From: Spirochaetia bacterium
GTDB lineage: Bacteria > Spirochaetota > Spirochaetia > Treponematales > Breznakiellaceae
Direction: 5' to 3'
Assembly (NCBI GenBank): GCA_026002045.1
Contig: BOAV01000032.1
Coordinates: 1-24,693 of the forward strand
Length of the DNA stretch: 24,693 bases
In this document: positions 1 to 6,561 of the stretch, one piece after another
Position numbering within the stretch: the first letter of the stretch is position 1
Layout: the number at the start of each line of letters is the position of its first letter
Position numbers and translations under genes: made by a program
The notes under the pieces: generated by a model
The model's database searches: none
What the model saw: the letters and a program-made list of their open reading frames with translations, nothing else
Told to the model about the DNA's origin: nothing

Positions 1-516
1 GTGTTCATGCTGTTCTATTACAAGATTTCCGGCATCAATGCGGTTATCGCCCAGGTGCTCAACTTCTATCTGATGTTCAGCGTGCTTTCCGCCTTCAACT
101 TTACCCTGACCCTGCCCAGTATCGCCGGGTTTATCCTGACCATCGGTATGGCGGTTGACGCCAACGTGATCATCTTTGAGCGTATAAAAGAAGAAATGCG
201 CCTTGGCAAGGGGCGCAAGGCGGTGATTGACGCCGGGTTCGACAAGGCCTTCTGGGCCATCATGGACTCCAACATCACCACCTTTATCGCGGCCCTGTTC
301 CTTTCCCAGCTTGGGTCCGGCCCCATCCAGGGCTTCGCGGTGAGTTTGGCCATCGGGGTATTCTCCTCGGTATTTACCGCCCTCTTCGTGTCCCGGCTCA
401 TCTTCGACTTCGGCACCGATGTGCTGCACAGCAAGAATGTTTCCATCAGCTGGCGAAAACAGAAAGCCGCCGCCGCTCCTGCCCTTGCGGGCGAAGCCGC
501 AAAGGGGACTAAATAA
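1..516 (+). CDS. secD: Protein translocase subunit SecD, C-terminal part
   Basis: This is the last 171 residues of SecD, the membrane partner of SecF that uses the proton gradient to help pull secreted proteins through SecYEG. The motif GMAVDANVIIFERIKEE, the later DSNITTFIAALFL segment and the GPIQGFAVSLAIGV segment are the conserved RND-type transmembrane motifs of SecD. The first base of the window falls on a GTG, but homology begins far inside the family, so the true start lies upstream. The tail is Ala/Lys-rich. Its TAA stop shares one base with the ATG of secF (TAATG), so the two are an operon and probably translationally coupled. Confidence 0.95.
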   Translation: MFMLFYYKISGINAVIAQVLNFYLMFSVLSAFNFTLTLPSIAGFILTIGMAVDANVIIFERIKEEMRLGKGRKAVIDAGFDKAFWAIMDSNITTFIAALFLSQLGSGPIQGFAVSLAIGVFSSVFTALFVSRLIFDFGTDVLHSKNVSISWRKQKAAAAPALAGEAAKGTK

Positions 517-1754
517 TGAAACGCATCATACCCTTTTCAAGATTTTTCCTTCCCGCTGCAATCCTTTCTACTGTTCTTGCGGTTGCGGGGATTATCGGTT
601 ATGTGGTCAAGGGTGGTTTTAACCTGGGGGTTGACTTCCAGGCCGGCCTTATCCAGGAAGTGCAGTTTGCCCCTACCGCCTTCAGTCTTACCTGGACGGG
701 CAGGGGAAACGCCACGGTGTCCTTCGATAGGACCAGCCTCTACATCGTTATCTCAGGAGCGGGGGTTGAAGGTATAACCCATCAGTTTTCTTTTGCCGAA
801 TATGAGACCGTGGGGGCCCTTACTGCGGCCCTTCCTTCCCGTGTGGAAGGTATCGCCGTTAAAACCCAGGCCCCGGGAAATTCCCTTTCCCAATGGCTGA
901 TCTACAGCGCCCAGGGGAATCCCCAGTTGGGGAATGTGCCCTATGTGGTGCACTATCTTTCACCGGGGAGCGCGACTATTCCCATCGGGGATGTCCGGGA
1001 TTCCCTCATCAGCCTTGGCCGGACCGTTTCGGTTCAACAGTTGGGGACCGATGCGGACCGGCACTTCATGATCCGCCTTGAGGACAGTGAACTGGAAACC
1101 GGCAGCGGCGTTCCCGCCGAAAAGATCATCAGCACCCTGGAATCCTCCTTCGGCGCCGGGGGGGTCGCGGTGATCCGTTCCGATTATGTGGGTTCCCGTT
1201 TTTCAAAGAACCTGACGGAGCAGGCCGGCATCCTTTTGGGTCTTACCCTGCTCCTTATCCTGGCCTATTCCGCGATACGATTTAAGCCCCAATTCGCCTT
1301 TGGCGCAGTCCTGGCCATCCTCCACGACGCCCTCATCATTGTGGCCTTTGTGGTCTGGTCCCGGATGGAGTTCAACACCACCACCATCGCGGCAATCCTG
1401 ACGATCCTGGGTTATTCGATAAACGACACCATCGTTATCTTTGACCGTATCCGGGAAACCCGCCGGATCTACCCCGACGACACCTTTGTGAACATCCTTA
1501 ACCGGGCCCTGACGGAAACCCTGAGCCGGACCATCATCACCACGGCGACAACCATGCTGGCGGTGCTCTCCCTGTTCATCTTTACCACGGGCTCCATGAA
1601 GGACTTCGCCCTGGCGCTCCTCGTGGGTATGACCTCCGGGGTGTACTCCACCATATTTATCGCCTCCGGCTTCGTGAACCTCTGGGACATCCAGGCCAGG
1701 AAGAACGCGAAGAAGAAGCTCGCCGGCGGCGCGGCTGTTCCGGCGAAGGCGTAG
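516..1754 (+). CDS. secF: Protein translocase subunit SecF
   Basis: SecF works with SecD in the inner membrane to drive late steps of Sec-dependent export. The 412-residue protein starts with a transmembrane helix (about residues 11-32) followed by GVDFQAG, the counterpart of the SecF GIDFTGG motif. A long periplasmic region (about 40-225) precedes VGSRFSK and five further helices. Helix motifs ILHDALIIVAF and GYSINDTIVIFDRIRE are typical of SecF. The periplasmic part is larger than the usual SecF P1 domain, as often seen in spirochetes. Start and stop are clear: the ATG overlaps the secD stop by one base. A palindromic repeat follows the gene. Confidence 0.95.
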   Translation: MKRIIPFSRFFLPAAILSTVLAVAGIIGYVVKGGFNLGVDFQAGLIQEVQFAPTAFSLTWTGRGNATVSFDRTSLYIVISGAGVEGITHQFSFAEYETVGALTAALPSRVEGIAVKTQAPGNSLSQWLIYSAQGNPQLGNVPYVVHYLSPGSATIPIGDVRDSLISLGRTVSVQQLGTDADRHFMIRLEDSELETGSGVPAEKIISTLESSFGAGGVAVIRSDYVGSRFSKNLTEQAGILLGLTLLLILAYSAIRFKPQFAFGAVLAILHDALIIVAFVVWSRMEFNTTTIAAILTILGYSINDTIVIFDRIRETRRIYPDDTFVNILNRALTETLSRTIITTATTMLAVLSLFIFTTGSMKDFALALLVGMTSGVYSTIFIASGFVNLWDIQARKNAKKKLAGGAAVPAKA

Positions 1755-1763
1755 GAGAATATT

Positions 1764-1848
1764 TAACCACAGAGGGCACAGAGATTTCACAGAGGACACA
1801 GAGAGGAATATAAATTTTTTCTCTTCCTCTGTGTCCTCTGTGGTTATT
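1764..1848. repeat. Palindromic intergenic CACAGAG repeat
   Basis: Two head-to-tail CACAGAG-rich units (1765-1783 and 1789-1808) face one inverted unit (1821-1848). The inverted unit can pair with either direct unit, with one mismatch against the first and an almost perfect match to the second. In RNA this would fold into a long hairpin between secF and ispH, possibly ending the secDF transcript. CCACAGAGGACACAGAG-type sequences recur between genes of many unrelated bacteria. I see only one copy here. Confidence 0.75.
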
Positions 1849-1863
1849 CTTAAATTAATTCTA

Positions 1864-2769
1864 ATGAAAGTAATCCGCGCCAAGGTGCTTGGTTTCTGCA
1901 TGGGTGTCCGCCGGGCGGTGGATATGGCCGAAGGGGAACTCCGCAGCGGCGGCCGGGTCTGTACCATGGGCCCCCTGATTCATAATCCCCAGGTTCTGGA
2001 ATCCCTGCAAAGGCAGGGCGCGGAGATCCTTAATGAGGATAAGCTGCCCGAAAATCTTGCCGGTGTCACGGTAATTATCCGGGCACACGGAATCAGCCCG
2101 GTACTGGAAGATGAATTGAAAAAACGGGGGGCACGGATCGCGGACGCCACCTGCCTGCGGGTCAAGGCAAGCCAGATGAAGGCCCGCACCCTGGCTGCGA
2201 AGGGGTATACCCTCTTTTTGGCGGGAGAAAAAAAGCATGGGGAAGTAATTGGTATACAAGGCTACGCTAAAGGCATACCCAATTATGCTCCGGGTTGTAT
2301 TGTGATCGCTGAAAGCGGTGAGGCGGAACATGCCGCCGCAGACTTTTACCGGAATAATCCCACGGCGAAAACTGCTTTAATCGGACAGACCACCATTTCT
2401 ACTGAAGAGTACCGCACCATAGGGGAGGGGATTAAAAAGTTTTTTCCCGCCCTGGAAATTGCGGATACTATTTGCGGGGCCACCCGTGACCGGCAGGAAG
2501 CTTTGAGGAAACTCTGCGGCGAAGTGGATGCGGTCATAGTCGCCGGAGGAAGGGAATCGGCAAATACCCGGCGGCTCCTCGCTATAGCCCAGGCCCAAAA
2601 CAAACCCGCCTGGCTCGTGGAAAGTTCCGCAGAAATACCCATAGAAATCGCCCTATACAATACCGTCGGGCTTTGCGCCGGGGCCTCCACTCCAGATGAA
2701 ACAATCGACGCCATCGAAAGTGCCCTGCTTGCAACGGGCCGTTCTGAACTCCCCCAAAAACCCTCTTGA
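1864..2769 (+). CDS. ispH: 4-hydroxy-3-methylbut-2-enyl diphosphate reductase
   Basis: IspH (LytB) is the last enzyme of the MEP isoprenoid pathway. It reduces HMBPP to IPP and DMAPP with an iron-sulfur cluster in the cytoplasm. The 301-residue protein has the three cluster cysteines: C12 (GFCMGVRRAV), C97 (DATC) and C204 (DTICGATRDRQ). It also has substrate histidines H40, H75 and H125, with the acid E127 in HGEV where most family members have HPEV. The C-terminal GASTPDETI is typical. DATCLRV and GGRESANT differ slightly from the usual DATCPxV and GGxNSSNT. An upstream in-frame GTG at 1831 lies inside the palindromic repeat, so the ATG at 1864, which gives the standard MKVIRAK start, is preferred. 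Confidence 0.93.
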   Translation: MKVIRAKVLGFCMGVRRAVDMAEGELRSGGRVCTMGPLIHNPQVLESLQRQGAEILNEDKLPENLAGVTVIIRAHGISPVLEDELKKRGARIADATCLRVKASQMKARTLAAKGYTLFLAGEKKHGEVIGIQGYAKGIPNYAPGCIVIAESGEAEHAAADFYRNNPTAKTALIGQTTISTEEYRTIGEGIKKFFPALEIADTICGATRDRQEALRKLCGEVDAVIVAGGRESANTRRLLAIAQAQNKPAWLVESSAEIPIEIALYNTVGLCAGASTPDETIDAIESALLATGRSELPQKPS

Positions 2770-2796
2770 CATTTTCTTCCAAAGATAGTATACAAT
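2766..2796 (+). promoter_or_regulatory. Sigma-70 type promoter of cysK
   Basis: A perfect -35 hexamer TTGACA (2766-2771) overlaps the ispH stop codon. The -10 is either TATACA at 2789 (spacing 17) or TACAAT at 2791 (spacing 19). It gives cysK its own start of transcription. Confidence 0.7.
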
Positions 2797-2817
2797 ACCT
2801 ATAAGTTTACTAGGTAT
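2795..2817. promoter_or_regulatory. Inverted-repeat operator overlapping the cysK promoter
   Basis: ATACCTA (2795-2801) and TAGGTAT (2811-2817) form a perfect 7-bp inverted repeat with a 9-bp spacer, covering the -10 edge and the expected start of transcription. This placement suits a repressor site. The ATACC...GGTAT ends resemble sites of Rrf2-family regulators such as IscR and CymR, which control cysteine and Fe-S metabolism. The regulator identity is an inference. Confidence 0.6.
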
Positions 2818-2838
2818 ATATCCACAGGAGGGATTACC

Positions 2839-3759
2839 ATGGCAAGGGTAGAAAAAATTACGGACCTCATAGGGAACACCCCTATCGTCAAAATCAACAA
2901 GCTCAACGAGGGCGGGGCAACGGTATATGTGAAGCTTGAAAGTTTTAACCCCTTTTCCAGCGTCAAGGATCGGATTGCGCTGGCCCTTATCGAAGCGGGC
3001 GAAAAGGACGGCAAGATCAAGAAGGGCACGGTGCTGATTGAACCCACCAGCGGCAACACCGGTATCGGGCTGGCCTATGTGGCGGCGGTGAAGGGTTACC
3101 GGATCATCCTGACCATGCCGGAAACCATGAGTATTGAGCGGCGGAAGCTCCTCAAGGCCCTGGGGGCCGAGCTTGAGCTTACCGAGGGCGCCAAGGGGAT
3201 GAAGGGCGCTATTGCCAAGGCGGAAGAGTTGGCGGCGTCGATTCCCGATTCCTTTATTCCCCAGCAGTTCAACAACCCGGCGAACCCCGCGATCCACGAG
3301 AAGACCACGGGCCCGGAAATCTGGAACGACACGGAAGGGAAAATTGATATTCTCATCGGCGGAGTCGGCACCGGCGGCACTATTACCGGCGCAGGGAAAT
3401 ACCTCAAGTCCAAGAAACCTTCGGTAAAGGTTATCGCGGTGGAGCCTTCCGCTTCCCCGGTACTTTCCGGCGGCAACCCCGGCCCCCACAAGATTCAGGG
3501 TATCGGCGCGGGTTTTGTGCCCCAGGTTTACAACAAGGATCTGGTGGACGAGATCTACCAGACCGACGACATCAAAGCGGGAACCGCCGCGCGGCGTCTT
3601 GCCAAGGAAGAGGGCATCCTGGTAGGTATCTCCTCCGGCTCCGCCCTGGAAGCGGCGCTCACCATTTCCAAGCGCCCGGAAAACAAGGGCAAAACCATCG
3701 TGGCGGTGCTGCCGGATACAGGCGAACGGTATCTGTCCACCTGGCTCTGGGAAGAGTAA
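2839..3759 (+). CDS. cysK: Cysteine synthase A (O-acetylserine sulfhydrylase)
   Basis: CysK makes L-cysteine from O-acetylserine and sulfide using pyridoxal phosphate. The 306-residue length is normal. K43 in SSVKDRIA is the PLP lysine. PTSGNTGIG (69-77) binds the substrate carboxylate and GGVGTGGT (173-180) holds the PLP phosphate. IQGIGAGFVP and GISSGSA are further family motifs. The ATG has a strong GGAGG site just upstream. The gene has its own promoter and operator, and a large hairpin lies downstream. I see no serine acetyltransferase nearby. Cystathionine beta-synthase is less likely because there are no CBS domains and the motifs are those of CysK/CysM. Confidence 0.95.
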   Translation: MARVEKITDLIGNTPIVKINKLNEGGATVYVKLESFNPFSSVKDRIALALIEAGEKDGKIKKGTVLIEPTSGNTGIGLAYVAAVKGYRIILTMPETMSIERRKLLKALGAELELTEGAKGMKGAIAKAEELAASIPDSFIPQQFNNPANPAIHEKTTGPEIWNDTEGKIDILIGGVGTGGTITGAGKYLKSKKPSVKVIAVEPSASPVLSGGNPGPHKIQGIGAGFVPQVYNKDLVDEIYQTDDIKAGTAARRLAKEEGILVGISSGSALEAALTISKRPENKGKTIVAVLPDTGERYLSTWLWEE

Positions 3760-3775
3760 AAAACTATTTACAGAG

Positions 3776-3905
3776 CCCTATAGGGTTCCGGTAATGGGTT
3801 GAACGAGTGGGGGCAGGAACGTTCCCGCCTGACCGGACCCGCAGATGTAAAAACAGAATGTTTTTACATCGAGGACGGGGGAAGGTGGGAATGTTCCTGC
3901 CCCCA
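3776..3905. repeat. Nested long hairpin between cysK and the nifX-like gene
   Basis: The outer arms 3808-3829 and 3884-3905 are 22 bases each and pair over their full length if two G:U pairs are allowed. Inside lies a perfect 11-bp stem (3844-3854 with 3860-3870) closing a 5-base loop. A 10-bp palindrome CCCTATAGGG (3776-3785) sits just before. There is no T-run after the arms, so it is not a standard terminator. It could be a REP-like element, a MITE remnant or a structured leader of the next gene. Confidence 0.75.
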
Positions 3906-3935
3906 TTGCCTTAAACCAATCAATGGAGGGATAAC

Positions 3936-4382
3936 ATGAGTTGGCGGATCGCGGTTACCAGCGCCGATGGGGTTTTGATTAACCAGCATTTCGGCCATGC
4001 CCGGTGGTTTTTTATTATCGATATTGAACGGGACGGATCAAGCACGGTTGCGGAAAAACGGGACGTGACCCCATGGTGTAACATCGAGAACCATGTGGGT
4101 TCTGAGCATTCCTGCGGGGGTAAGGGCTCATCATGTGCCACACCGGGCCCAAGCGGCGGCGGTATTGCCGACAGTATTACTGATTGCATCGCGGTTATCA
4201 CCGCCCAGATCGGGCCCCCGGCCCGGAAAAAACTGGAACTGGCGGGGATATCCGTTTTTGAGGAACCGGCGAAAATTGAGGATGCGGTTAAGAAGCTGGC
4301 GGCGTATTATGTAAAGACGAACAGGGTGGAAAATGCCGCCGAGGTCGTAGACCGAGGTTCCCCTCCGGAAAACAAAGCCTGA
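3936..4382 (+). CDS. NifX/NifB-C family cofactor-binding protein
   Basis: This 148-residue protein belongs to the dinitrogenase iron-molybdenum cofactor-binding family (NifX, NafY, VnfX, C-terminal NifB). Members bind or carry Fe-S or FeMo-co precursors in the cytoplasm. The start MSWRIAVTSADGV, then INQHFGHARWF, and the later DCIAVITAQIGPPARKKLELAGI are the family core. The middle carries C48, C60, C67 and C84 and H53 and H58, an unusually Cys/His-rich loop that could hold a metal cluster. The ATG has a GGAGGG site. The nitrogenase-like genes lie 17 kb away, so a link to them is only inference. Many such proteins in anaerobes have no known role. Confidence 0.8.
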   Translation: MSWRIAVTSADGVLINQHFGHARWFFIIDIERDGSSTVAEKRDVTPWCNIENHVGSEHSCGGKGSSCATPGPSGGGIADSITDCIAVITAQIGPPARKKLELAGISVFEEPAKIEDAVKKLAAYYVKTNRVENAAEVVDRGSPPENKA

Positions 4383-4446
4383 ACAGCCTCTTTATGTGCA
4401 GCAGGGCCGTACTCCATTATTATTTTACTTCTCTATATTTTTCCAA

Positions 4447-4701
4447 TTATCGCCATTGATTGTAAAAGTCCTTAAGTTCATTTTTATCTTTTTCAGATAA
4501 ATTATGCCATCTTGTTTCCTGTATTGCCCCTTCGAGCGCGCACAATCTACTATAACAGGCCGATGAATCCATATCCCGTATTTTTAACCATGCCGTTTTG
4601 CTCCCGATTTTTTTTAATTCATCAAATGTCTTTACCCCTATTTCATTTAATTGTTTTTCAAGTTCTTTTCCAATATTTATCAACTTTGATAATTCTCCCA
4701 T
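4447..4701 (-). CDS. TfoX C-terminal domain-like protein
   Basis: This 84-residue protein resembles the stand-alone C-terminal domain of TfoX/Sxy, a small helix-hairpin-like domain (LINIGKELEKQLNEIGVKTFDELKKIGS, broken here only for length: LINIGKELEK and GVKTFDELKKIG, then CALEGAIQETRWHNL). The ATG at 4701 has a GGGGG site 5 bases upstream. The reading frame stays open to 4785, but the added 28 residues look unlike the family, so the shorter form is preferred. Stand-alone copies are common and mostly uncharacterised; a role in DNA uptake should not be assumed. The gene converges on the nifX-like gene. Confidence 0.65.
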   Translation of the reverse strand: MGELSKLINIGKELEKQLNEIGVKTFDELKKIGSKTAWLKIRDMDSSACYSRLCALEGAIQETRWHNLSEKDKNELKDFYNQWR

Positions 4702-4799
4702 TTTAACCCCCAAGTTTATTTTGAGAAATATGCCGTCCATACGGGCGCAGTGGACGCAGTAATCCTTTTTCTTTCTCCATAACATGACACCTTAATCAC

Positions 4800-4813
4800 T
4801 GACTATATAGTCA
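4800..4813. promoter_or_regulatory. Perfect 14-bp palindrome upstream of the TfoX-like gene
   Basis: TGACTATATAGTCA is a perfect palindrome about 100 bp upstream of the minus-strand TfoX-like start and 60 bp before the first Pho promoter. It could be an operator, but no regulator gene is next to it. Confidence 0.4.
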
Positions 4814-4871
4814 ATATGGCCGCCTCGTCAAGATGTTCCAGTTCGGGAGATTCATCCGTTGTTTTCATTCG

Positions 4872-4915
4872 ATTTTACACAAATTTTACCTGAAACTGCT
4901 GTCAGATTATATATT
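4872..4915 (+). promoter_or_regulatory. Pho-box promoter 1 (pstS1)
   Basis: TTTTACA (4873-4879) and TTTTACC (4884-4890) are direct repeats with an 11-bp period, the helical spacing of PhoB/PhoP sites. A -10-like TATATT lies at 4910-4915 and there is no good -35 box, as expected of an activator-dependent promoter. The leader holds an 8-bp hairpin (4927-4934 with 4940-4947) just before the AGGAG site of pstS1. The same block recurs at 6473 and, in part, at 9601. Confidence 0.75.
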
Positions 4916-4960
4916 CCCACGCTATTTTTCAGTTAAGAAAACTGAAACAGGAGAAAAATT

Positions 4961-5827
4961 ATGATGAAGAAAACTATTCTACTTGTACTTGCGGCGGTAT
5001 CTCTGTTCGCGGGATGCGCCAAAGGAAATCAGGCGGCCTTTGACAAGGCAAAGGCAATCGGCGTTGTATCCCGGGAGGACGGTTCCGGCACACGGGGGGC
5101 GTTCATTGAACTTTTCGGCATTGAGGCCAGGGGCAGTGACGGAAGCAGAAAGGATATGACCACCAAAGAAGCCGTTATCGCCAAACAAACCGATGTGATG
5201 ATGACGAATATTGCCGGGGACAAGTACGCTATCGGCTATATCTCACTTGGATCGCTCAACAGCACCGTGAAAGCGGCGGATATTGCGGGCGTAAAGGCAT
5301 CTAGCGAAAATGTAAAAAACGGTACATATACCGTGTCCCGATCATTCAACATCGCAACTAAAGGCGAACCGAATGAGCTTGCCGCGGATTTCATCACCTT
5401 TATTTTGTCGGCGGAGGGGCAGGCGGTTGTGGCCAAAAGCTATATCGCGGTTATTGAAAATGCTCCTGCCTATACTGGCGGCAGGCTCTCCGGCAAAATC
5501 GTTGTCGCGGGTTCTTCTTCTGTCACGCCAATTATGGAAAAGCTGAAAGAGGCGTATACCGCGCTCAATCCAAACGCCAGCATCGAGATTCAGATGAGCG
5601 ATTCATCAGCCGGTATGACCGGTGCTATTGACGGAACCTGTGACATCGGTATGGCAAGCCGCGAATTAAAGGACAGCGAACGCGCCGTGTTATCCGCGAC
5701 CCGGATTGCCCTTGACGGAATCGCCGTAATTGTGAACAACGAAAATCCGGTAACCAATCTCACCAAAGAAGAGGTTAAGGGCATCTTTACCGGCGCCATG
5801 GTAAAGTGGAGTGAGGTGATTCAATGA
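4961..5827 (+). CDS. pstS: Phosphate-binding lipoprotein PstS, permuted, copy 1
   Basis: This is the extracytoplasmic phosphate receptor of a PstSCAB importer, held by a lipid anchor: a signal peptide ends in LFAG with C19 as the lipidated cysteine. The ligand motifs are all present but in swapped order. SREDGSGTR (38-45 region, equal to the second-half motif of ordinary PstS) comes first. AGSSSVTP (183-190) and SDSSAGMTG...DIGMASREL (213-236), normally at the N-terminus, come last. A short linker near residues 165-178 joins the old C-terminus to the old N-terminus. The protein ends at KWSEVIQ, where ordinary PstS would run on to the SRE motif. A second copy follows 1601 bp downstream. An AGGAG site supports the start. 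Confidence 0.9.
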   Translation: MMKKTILLVLAAVSLFAGCAKGNQAAFDKAKAIGVVSREDGSGTRGAFIELFGIEARGSDGSRKDMTTKEAVIAKQTDVMMTNIAGDKYAIGYISLGSLNSTVKAADIAGVKASSENVKNGTYTVSRSFNIATKGEPNELAADFITFILSAEGQAVVAKSYIAVIENAPAYTGGRLSGKIVVAGSSSVTPIMEKLKEAYTALNPNASIEIQMSDSSAGMTGAIDGTCDIGMASRELKDSERAVLSATRIALDGIAVIVNNENPVTNLTKEEVKGIFTGAMVKWSEVIQ

Positions 5828-5902
5828 TGAGCCGCAGTGGAATTATGGGCGTACCGCTGCTCCCCTTACAGCGGGTCATGATACTTGCGGGGGTTTGCAA
5901 TA

Positions 5903-6196
5903 ATGGAAATTACGGCATATACTATCCGTATGTTTCCGAATATCGAATTCAATGAAGCAGCGTTTAAGCATGGTATAACAGAACCAAATATTCGTTATGC
6001 TCTGTGGCATCCGCTTCATGAAGAACTGCTCGAAGCCTATAAAAACAAATGGCTTGTTATCGGTCGGACTTACTAGTCCGCTGATACCGCCGGAAATTTG
6101 ATTGAAGCAGCGTACAATATCATTGATGATGATACGGTGAATGTCTTTCACGCTATGCCGTGCAGAAAGAAATTTATCAGCGGGCTTAATTTATAG
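5903..6196 (+). pseudogene. Small toxin-like gene with an in-frame stop
   Basis: The frame opens with MEITAYTIRMFPNIEF and GITEPNIRYALWHPLHEELL, then meets TAG at 6074-6076 after VIGRTY. The same frame then continues with TAGNLIEAAYNIIDDDTVNVFHAMPCRKKF to a stop at 6194. The part after the stop still reads as a sensible protein, so this looks like one gene of about 97 codons broken by a nonsense change. Its shape, and the small partner gene 8 bases downstream, suggest the toxin half of a toxin-antitoxin pair (BrnT-like at a guess). I do not recognise the family firmly. Confidence 0.5.
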
Positions 6197-6204
6197 GGGG
6201 AACT

Positions 6205-6453
6205 ATGGCAAGAATGACCGAAGAAGAAGCAAGCGCTTTAGATGAAGAAATTACCAATGCCGATATAACACTTAAACCGGGTAAGGGCGGTATTTTTACC
6301 CGACAGCGGGAGTTGCTTGACGCTTTAGACCGGGCAAGCGCGGATTATATTATAACCCGTGCAATGGCAACAAATAAAATGCCCATGCAAATCCTGGGTG
6401 AAATGGTGCATAAACAAATTATACAAAATACAGGGGTTCCTGTACGCGTCTAA
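6205..6453 (+). CDS. Small antitoxin-like partner protein
   Basis: This 82-residue protein (MARMTEEEASALDEEITNA...) has an acidic N-terminus, a central KPGKGGIFTRQ segment and a helical C-terminus (ASADYIITRAMATNKMPMQILGEMV) that could be a DNA-binding or dimer domain. An AGGGGG site precedes the ATG. It follows the broken toxin-like frame by 8 bases, the usual layout of a toxin-antitoxin operon, so it is probably the surviving antitoxin. Function is inferred from layout only. It sits between the two pstS copies, so it was carried in when, or after, pstS was duplicated. Confidence 0.6.
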   Translation: MARMTEEEASALDEEITNADITLKPGKGGIFTRQRELLDALDRASADYIITRAMATNKMPMQILGEMVHKQIIQNTGVPVRV

Positions 6454-6472
6454 TTGATACCACATTGCCATA

Positions 6473-6516
6473 ATTTTACACAAATTTTACCTGAAACTGC
6501 TGTCAGATTATATATT
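6473..6516 (+). promoter_or_regulatory. Pho-box promoter 2 (pstS2)
   Basis: TTTTACA (6474-6480) and TTTTACC (6485-6491) with -10 TATATT (6511-6516) repeat promoter 1 base for base at an offset of 1601 bp. The leader hairpin (6528-6535 with 6541-6548) and the AGGAG site are also copied. The match to copy 1 begins at about 6473. Confidence 0.75.
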
Positions 6517-6561
6517 CCCACGCTATTTTTCAGTTAAGAAAACTGAAACAGGAGAAAAATT

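Noticed and set aside
1831..1863. Longer ispH start at GTG 1831
   Set aside because: It lies in the palindromic repeat and adds residues outside the family; ATG 1864 gives the standard N-terminus.
1203..1967. 254-residue minus-strand frame over secF
   Set aside because: Antisense of secF and of the intergenic repeat; composition and lack of a ribosome site argue against a gene.
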